This document shows, piece by piece, positions 6,691-10,312 of a DNA stretch of 10,312 nucleotides. The DNA is from Fidelibacterota bacterium (GTDB lineage: Bacteria; Fidelibacterota; Fidelibacteria; Fidelibacterales; Fidelibacteraceae), in the NCBI GenBank assembly GCA_030620575.1, contig JAUXEL010000053.1, forward strand, positions 1-10,312, read 5' to 3'. Positions within the stretch are counted from its first letter, which is position 1. Every line of letters starts with the position of its first letter. The translations under genes were made by a program, and so were the position numbers. The notes beneath the pieces were generated by a model, which saw only the letters and a list, made by a program, of their open reading frames with translations, ran no database searches and was not told where the DNA came from.

Positions 6691-7776
6691 TTACACCTCC
6701 TTGGTTTCAATGTAATTTGAAATATCAAATCCATTGGTCATTTTACCGGCAATCAGTACAAGAACGGCCATCAGGCCTATTCCGAGAATACCCAGCGGTG
6801 CAATAAGGGTCTCCTTACCCATAAATCCGGTTAAAAGTATAACCGAGGGGACCATTCCGTTAAACCATCCGTGTGCTACGGAAGTTAGAATAACTGAATT
6901 TCCGCGGATATACATATAATTTAACAGCGTCCCCAAAAGAATACAGAAAATGATGAACATCAGGGCTCCGATAAGTGTGTAGTTTCCATAATTATAGCCC
7001 ATAAGAATAACCGGTGCATGCCACAGTCCCCAGATGAAACCTGTAAGTATATTCGCTTTCCAGAAACCCATCGGGAGAAGATTCTTTAATAAATATGATC
7101 TCCATCCATACTCTTCACCTAACATCATGATAATCGGGAATGTCAAATTGCCAATTAATCCGATAATAACAAATTGAAATGTCCAGAACAGAACCGGAGA
7201 TGCCGGTTTACCGAGAAGCATCAATTCGCCCATTCCGATTTCCTTCAGCAGCCAGTCCGGTGATTTTTTGAAGATCAGCACATTCAACACAATGCTTAAT
7301 ACGACAAATCCGACTATAAAAGTCAAAGTAATAAAATAGTTTTGGGCCTTTCCGAAACGAAATCCGCTATTTTTAAATCCATCCCGAAAAATAATCCGGA
7401 GAATAATGGCAATCAATGCCGGAAATAGCATCATGATCCCAAAAGCCTGGATCGGCAGATGCTTTTGTGAAACGTATACCGCAACTTGTTCTTCAAGTGA
7501 AGTTAATTCTATTACTCCGCCTACCCCCGGAACAACTGTGGGTAAATCCTCTGTTGTCACTTCCGGATGCATTTCCAAATAACGCGTTACCGCACTGGGG
7601 TCTTTTTGTGCGATATCCATAAAATGCTTAATGGCGGGATATTCGGGGTCCAGTTTTTTTCCCTGCTGGCATACAAAACCACACAATAGTAATGAAACCA
7701 AATAGGTTAATCCCACAAACCAGATAATCCGTTTCCATGATACTTTTTGATCAATGATTAATTTTTTATTCGACAT
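6691..7776 (-). CDS. CPBP-family intramembrane glutamic endopeptidase (Abi/CAAX protease-like)
   Basis: A 361-residue polytopic membrane protein of the CPBP family, related to Rce1. All three motifs are intact: EEYGWR (E221, E222, R226), F247 to H253 in GFIWGLWH, and HGWFN (H302, N306). Around eight membrane segments are predicted. Family members process peptides or act in bacteriocin immunity and maturation; the substrate here is unknown. Between the first membrane segment (about 17-37) and the second (about 109-129) lies an acidic soluble loop of about 70 residues. Its ATG overlaps the end of the ArsR gene by 11 bp (ATGTCGAATAA). Its last codons (KEV) carry the ribosome site of the SdpI-like gene one base downstream. 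This places it in the middle of a coupled three-gene operon with SdpR- and SdpI-like proteins. Confidence 0.9.
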   Translation of the reverse strand: MSNKKLIIDQKVSWKRIIWFVGLTYLVSLLLCGFVCQQGKKLDPEYPAIKHFMDIAQKDPSAVTRYLEMHPEVTTEDLPTVVPGVGGVIELTSLEEQVAVYVSQKHLPIQAFGIMMLFPALIAIILRIIFRDGFKNSGFRFGKAQNYFITLTFIVGFVVLSIVLNVLIFKKSPDWLLKEIGMGELMLLGKPASPVLFWTFQFVIIGLIGNLTFPIIMMLGEEYGWRSYLLKNLLPMGFWKANILTGFIWGLWHAPVILMGYNYGNYTLIGALMFIIFCILLGTLLNYMYIRGNSVILTSVAHGWFNGMVPSVILLTGFMGKETLIAPLGILGIGLMAVLVLIAGKMTNGFDISNYIETKEV

Positions 7777-8053
7777 TTTCTTTTTCTCCCGATTTTAACA
7801 TATTCATAAATAGCATCATCGCTTCTTCAAAAACCGTAACCTGTAATGTATAAAATACATACTGCCCACGCTTTTTTGAATAAACCAGATCCGCTTCCCT
7901 TAATATTTTTAAATGAAAGGTGATGGAGGGCTTTGATATATTGAAGTGGCCTGCAATTTCCCCTGCCGTCAAACTTCCTTTTTTCAAAAGCACCAACATT
8001 TTACGGCGCGTATCATCCGAGAGTGCAGAAAAGACTTTATTTAGATTCGACAT
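7766..8053 (-). CDS. SdpR-like ArsR-family transcriptional repressor
   Basis: A 95-residue winged helix-turn-helix protein. ALSDDTRRKMLVLL (10-23) is the canonical ArsR helix. LTAGEIAGHFNISKPSITFHLKILREADLV (28-57) contains the recognition helix, followed by a beta wing with GQYVFY (63-68). No ELCVCDL metal-binding box is present, so metal sensing is unlikely. From memory it closely resembles Bacillus subtilis SdpR (AxSDxTRRKxL, TAGxIAxHFNISKPSIxxHLxIL). It heads the operon with the CPBP and SdpI-like genes. Its promoter contains an inverted repeat over the -10, suggesting autorepression. In the B. subtilis system the membrane protein SdpI sequesters SdpR to induce the operon; the same logic here is inference. 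The ATG is preceded by AAAGGAGG four bases upstream. Confidence 0.92.
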   Translation of the reverse strand: MSNLNKVFSALSDDTRRKMLVLLKKGSLTAGEIAGHFNISKPSITFHLKILREADLVYSKKRGQYVFYTLQVTVFEEAMMLFMNMLKSGEKENVE

Positions 8054-8071
8054 CAGGCCTCCTTTAGTTAT

Positions 8072-8095
8072 TTAGATAATAATCTAATTATCTAA
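8072..8095 (-). promoter_or_regulatory. Putative operator of the SdpR-like repressor
   Basis: Inverted repeat TTAGATAAT (8072-8080) and ATTATCTAA (8087-8095) with a 6-bp centre. It spans the -10 hexamer and much of the spacer of the promoter ahead of the ArsR gene. This is the expected place for an autorepressor site, and AT-rich imperfect palindromes are typical for ArsR-family operators. Confidence 0.7.
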
Positions 8096-8104
8096 CATTG
8101 TCAA
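8076..8104 (-). promoter_or_regulatory. Sigma-70-type promoter of the ArsR-CPBP-SdpI operon
   Basis: On the minus strand TTGACA (8099-8104) is followed after exactly 17 nt by TATTAT (8076-8081). This is close to the sigma-70 consensus and lies 23 bases ahead of the ArsR start codon. It is the best promoter match in the window. Confidence 0.8.
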
Positions 8105-8130
8105 GTGTTTTTTAAATATTTTTATTTTGT

Positions 8131-8250
8131 CATCTCGACCCCCGAGGCATCGGGGTGGAAAGATCCCAAACACTAAATACTTATAAAGGAATTTGAGATT
8201 TCTCCGCTCCTCCGTCCGTCAACTGACGAATACCAGCTGGAAGGTCTTTT
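8131..8250. repeat. MITE-like repeat-rich intergenic stretch
   Basis: A hairpin CCCCGA-GGCA-TCGGGG (8140-8155) is followed by GGAAAGATCCCAAA and later TTTGAGATTTCTCC. Those two can pair imperfectly (9 of 12 bases) across a spacer containing ACACTAAATACTTATAAAGG. The arrangement 'TCATCTCGACC ... GATCCCAAA ... TTTGAGATTTCTCC' looks like a dispersed inverted-repeat element of the kind seen between genes in Bacteroidota-like genomes. I see no gene in 8054-8422. Confidence 0.45.
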
Positions 8251-8252
8251 CC
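8232..8252 (+). repeat. Direct repeat copy A (ACCAGC..GAAGGTCTTTTC)
   Basis: This 21-base segment matches 8404-8424 at 18 of 21 positions in the same orientation, 172 bp apart. Copy A contains the palindrome CCAGCTGG. Confidence 0.6.
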
Positions 8253-8318
8253 GACTTCTCGACCCTCGACTTTTAACTTTTTCAACTTTCAATTCTTATT
8301 CGACCTATCGACTTTTTT
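8252..8318. repeat. Pyrimidine-rich tract with CGAC words at 7-8-bp steps
   Basis: CGAC occurs at 8252, 8260, 8267, 8301 and 8309, separated by TTCT, CCT, CTAT and similar, with AACTTTTT and CAACTTTC between. The local step is 8, 7 and 8 bp. Similar wording (CGACTTTTCAACTCTTCG) occurs at 6000-6017 over the end of the SdpI-like gene. Confidence 0.5.
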
Positions 8319-8330
8319 AATGCACAAATC

Positions 8331-8363
8331 AAAAAAGGGACGGTCTCAACCGTCCCCTACAAT
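8331..8363 (-). repeat. REP-like palindrome, copy 3; likely terminator of the symporter gene
   Basis: Arms GGGACGGT (8337-8344) and ACCGTCCC (8349-8356) enclose CTCA, followed by CTACAAT as in copy 2. On the minus strand the hairpin is followed directly by T6 (8331-8336). It lies 66 bases beyond the symporter stop and is a convincing intrinsic terminator for it. Confidence 0.8.
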
Positions 8364-8403
8364 TTGCGAAAACTTCGTTATTCTAAAATCGTTTTTTATT
8401 TCG

Positions 8404-8424
8404 ACCAGCCAGAAGGTCTTTTCT
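8404..8424 (+). repeat. Direct repeat copy B, abutting the symporter stop codon
   Basis: Matches 8232-8252 at 18 of 21 bases. Its right edge overlaps the first two bases of the symporter stop codon (8423-8425 read on the minus strand), so the repeat starts right where coding sequence ends. Confidence 0.6.
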
Positions 8425-9814
8425 AATGATCATTATTGGTTTTTTTATCTTTGATCCTCGATATGATTAAAAGGCCATAAAATACAATCGCATTTGATGC
8501 TATTCCAATTATAAGGCCATCTATTCCAAAAGGATTTTTCATAATAATATTCCAAATAACAACACCTGTTACACCGGCAATCGCACCAGCAATAAAATGA
8601 GAGAATTTAACCTTTAATCCCAAAATAGCTGACACCAGGGGTACTAGAATAATGGGTGACCAAAAATTATAAGCATAAATTAAAATGTCCAATATACTCT
8701 TGATTTTTATTGCAAAAATGACAGAAATACCTCCAACCAATATATTGATCACACGTACAGACAACATCTCTGCTTTTACAGTCATTTTGCTTTTTCTTAG
8801 AGGCGTAATAATATCATGAATGAATGAAACGGAAGCCGCGTTTAGAAAAGAATCTGCAGAAGACATAACAATCGAGATAATACCTGCCACCACAACTCCA
8901 CAAACACCTATAGGTAATACTTCTTTGATCACATATGGCATGGCTAAATTAGGATCAAGTCCCGGATTTAGTGCCAAAGCAACCAATCCGATAAGTCCCG
9001 TTATTGCAAAAAACGGTATGGAAAAGATACCACTCCACAGAGTTCCTCTGCGGGTATGATTTTTATCTTTGGATAAAAATAATCTTTGTACATATGGCGG
9101 AACCAGGGTTTCGCCTAATAAGAAGGTCAGAAAAAGTGAAACGAAAACGGTTATAGTTTTATAACCTCCCGGAAAAGCAAAATGACTGGCAGGAATAACA
9201 GCTTGGATTTCACTAATTCCACCTATTTTCATGATACCGAATACTAAAGTCAGTGGAATACCAACCGCAAGGACAATAAATTGAATGATATCAGTGTAAA
9301 CTACCGAACGCATTCCGCCAACAGTTGAATATAAGAATACAATACCACATCCGATTAGAATTCCATAAATTTGCGGTATGTTCAAGAAAACGTTAAAAAT
9401 ATAGCCAATAGAGCCAATTTGAGCTCCTAAAATTCCAGCACAAACGATGACAGAAAAAACGCCGGTAATAACTTTAGAAATTTTTCCATAATGTTTTTCC
9501 ATTATATCACCGACAGAAATGGCTGTTTTGTAATTATCCATGTGCGGAGCAATAAATTTTGCAACCAATATTTCCTTTAGACTAAAGCCCCAAAGAGCAA
9601 AAATATTAACTATCCCAAAAAGAAATACTTTTTCAGCATTTCCCATAGAAAAGCCACCACCAATAAATGAAGCGGAAAGAGTTGCAAAAATAATAAATGA
9701 ACCAAAAGAGCGTCCTGCCACCGAAAATTGGGAAAGGTTTTTTACTTTTCTACCTGCTAAAAGTCCAACAATTAGAATAATTAAAAGATAAATAATTACA
9801 ATTATATTATCCAT
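8423..9814 (-). CDS. Sodium:solute symporter, SSS family
   Basis: A 463-residue inner-membrane transporter with about 12-13 predicted membrane segments, coupling sodium entry to uptake of an organic solute. The SSS signature region is GGMRSVVYTDIIQFIVLAVG (166-185). The sodium-site motif is SSADSFLNAA (318-327). The early YLLIILIVGLLAGRKVKNLSQFSVAGRS region is typical of the family ('...FfvAGRs'). The substrate cannot be read from the sequence; SSS members carry proline, pantothenate, sugars, sialic acid, carboxylates and others. The start ATG has AAGGAG five bases upstream. It stands alone between a putative terminator downstream and a long non-coding region upstream that carries two tiny ORFs and a CRP-like site. 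The DNA looks somewhat more AT-rich than the neighbouring genes. Confidence 0.92.
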   Translation of the reverse strand: MDNIIVIIYLLIILIVGLLAGRKVKNLSQFSVAGRSFGSFIIFATLSASFIGGGFSMGNAEKVFLFGIVNIFALWGFSLKEILVAKFIAPHMDNYKTAISVGDIMEKHYGKISKVITGVFSVIVCAGILGAQIGSIGYIFNVFLNIPQIYGILIGCGIVFLYSTVGGMRSVVYTDIIQFIVLAVGIPLTLVFGIMKIGGISEIQAVIPASHFAFPGGYKTITVFVSLFLTFLLGETLVPPYVQRLFLSKDKNHTRRGTLWSGIFSIPFFAITGLIGLVALALNPGLDPNLAMPYVIKEVLPIGVCGVVVAGIISIVMSSADSFLNAASVSFIHDIITPLRKSKMTVKAEMLSVRVINILVGGISVIFAIKIKSILDILIYAYNFWSPIILVPLVSAILGLKVKFSHFIAGAIAGVTGVVIWNIIMKNPFGIDGLIIGIASNAIVFYGLLIISRIKDKKTNNDH

Positions 9815-9837
9815 GTATTCTCCTTAATAAATAGTGC

Positions 9838-9879
9838 TTATTGTGCAACAATAGCCGTTTTAATTATATCTGCAATCAT
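9838..9879 (-). CDS. Mini-ORF 2, 13 codons, upstream of symporter
   Basis: Encodes MIADIIKTAIVAQ. Its ATG overlaps the stop of mini-ORF 1 as ATGA, and it ends 23 bases before the symporter start. It has no Shine-Dalgarno of its own beyond what translational coupling to mini-ORF 1 would provide. It could be a leader peptide or chance. No family recognised. Confidence 0.25.
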   Translation of the reverse strand: MIADIIKTAIVAQ

Positions 9880-9929
9880 AAGCCACACACAAACTCCTGA
9901 ATAGATGCAATGATATCGGCAAGCGTCAT
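9876..9929 (-). CDS. Mini-ORF 1, 17 codons, possible leader peptide or transporter remnant
   Basis: Encodes MTLADIIASIQEFVCGL with AAAGGA seven bases upstream of the ATG. The peptide resembles the start of alanine/glycine:cation symporters (AGCS), which often begin with a DII..I..FVWG-like segment; here the tryptophan would be a cysteine and a stop follows. It could be a decayed transporter start, a regulatory leader for the downstream symporter, or coincidence. It overlaps mini-ORF 2 by ATGA. Confidence 0.3.
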   Translation of the reverse strand: MTLADIIASIQEFVCGL

Positions 9930-9964
9930 ATTAATTCCTTTCACAGTGGGTATGCTGCGGTGTA

Positions 9965-9980
9965 TGTGATTTAAATAACA
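9965..9980. promoter_or_regulatory. CRP-like site upstream of the symporter
   Basis: TGTGA-TTTAAA-TAACA (9965-9980) matches the CRP half-site pattern TGTGA-N6-TCACA at 9 of 10 positions. It lies 36 bases ahead of mini-ORF 1 and about 150 ahead of the symporter start. Whether this organism has a CRP with this specificity is unknown. Confidence 0.3.
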
Positions 9981-10172
9981 ATGTTGGGTGAATATAACTT
10001 TTTAATTAAATTATTAAAAATGTTTTTTTTTGATTGGAGAATTTTGAAGCTTTATTTCAACTTGGTTTTATCAGGATTTTATTAAGTGCAATTCCAACTT
10101 CGTTTAATTCCGTCGGGCACGGCTCAATCGTTCCCTACGCAAGTTTTACTTAACCTCTGAATTCAAATTCTT
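9981..10172. other. Non-coding AT-rich stretch
   Basis: No gene is seen on either strand. It holds a T9 run (10023-10031), a weak inverted repeat TTGAA-N7-TTCAA near 10045-10061, and a segment at 10116-10142 (GGCACGGCTCAATCG then TTCCCTACGCAA) that reads as a decayed copy of the REP-like element at 8337-8363 (GG-ACGG-CTCAA-CGT-CCCTAC). Confidence 0.5.
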
Positions 10173-10284
10173 GCTTCCCTGCTTCTTGGCTTTTTTGCTT
10201 TTTTGCTTCCCCGCTTTTTAGCTTCTTTGCTTCCCCGCTTTTTAGCTTCTTTGCTTCCCTGCTTCTCTGCTTCTCTGCTTCCCC
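10173..10284. repeat. 8-bp periodic GCTT(N4) tandem tract, 14 copies
   Basis: GCTT occurs 14 times at exact 8-bp steps, from 10173 to 10277. The four bases between are mostly pyrimidines: CCCT, CTTG, TTTT, TTTT, CCCC, TTTA, CTTT, CCCC, TTTA, CTTT, CCCT, CTCT, CTCT, CCCC. A 24-bp higher-order unit (CCCC, TTTA, CTTT) is repeated at 10205-10228 and 10229-10252. The register never slips. An 8-bp period does not fit a coding repeat. No gene is seen around it. Confidence 0.9.
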
Positions 10285-10312
10285 TAACATAATGATTGCT
10301 ATCTATTAATAA

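Noticed and set aside
6690..6734. Longer start for the SdpI-like protein
   Set aside because: The extension lies in the CPBP coding region in another frame; AAGGAGGTG sits correctly for the ATG at 6689, and a membrane segment then follows as in the family.
8423..9814. Specific substrate assignment for the symporter (for example proline or pantothenate)
   Set aside because: Family motifs show sodium coupling only; nothing in the sequence or neighbours fixes the solute.
10173..10284. CRISPR array
   Set aside because: The repeat unit is 8 bp with 4-bp variable parts; there are no 24-40-bp repeats with unique spacers and no cas genes.

Overview
The window looks like a piece of chromosome from a Gram-negative, probably fermentative bacterium of moderate-to-low GC (around 40% by eye). 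The Gram-negative call rests on a secreted LolA-like (outer-membrane lipoprotein-sorting family) protein. The fermentative call rests on a phosphate butyryltransferase/butyrate kinase pair. The mix of genes and the abundance of short palindromic intergenic repeats would fit the wider Bacteroidota/FCB-type lineages (for example Marinimicrobia, Cloacimonadota or Calditrichota-like bacteria). That placement is inference; no rRNA or taxonomic marker gene is present. All protein genes lie on the minus strand and one tRNA lies on the plus strand.

Layout, in minus-strand reading order from high to low coordinates. (1) 9815-10312: a gene-poor stretch with a 14-copy, strictly 8-bp-periodic GCTT tract, a decayed REP-like palindrome, a CRP-like site and two tiny overlapping ORFs with a Shine-Dalgarno sequence just ahead of the next gene. 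(2) 8423-9814: a sodium/solute symporter of the SSS family. (3) 8105-8422: a repeat-rich gap ending in a REP-like palindrome with a T6 tail that should terminate the symporter transcript. (4) 6006-8053: a compact three-gene operon encoding an SdpR-like ArsR repressor, a CPBP-family intramembrane protease and an SdpI-like DUF1648 membrane protein. It is driven by a near-consensus promoter with a 9-bp inverted repeat overlapping the -10. (5) 5820-5895: tRNA-Ala(GGC) with an encoded CCA and a hairpin terminator, converging on the immunity-like operon. (6) 3776-5720: buk-ptb, which converts butyryl-CoA to butyrate and ATP. (7) 279-3617: rnz, dCMP deaminase, the LolA-like protein and glgC, tightly spaced and probably one transcript. 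(8) 1-278: a repeat-rich 3' region with three different palindromes.

Functional themes are housekeeping (tRNA 3' maturation by RNase Z, dUMP supply by dCMP deaminase, glycogen synthesis by a GlgC that resembles the cyanobacterial/plant type), substrate-level phosphorylation by Ptb/Buk, sodium-coupled uptake, and an autoregulated membrane defence or immunity-like cassette. The cassette resembles Bacillus subtilis sdpRI with an added CPBP protease, and no toxin gene is visible in the window.

The most interesting material is the SdpR-CPBP-SdpI cassette and the non-coding repeats: a family of 20-nt palindromes with conserved flanks but exchangeable arms placed just downstream of three minus-strand transcripts, and the 8-bp GCTT tract.
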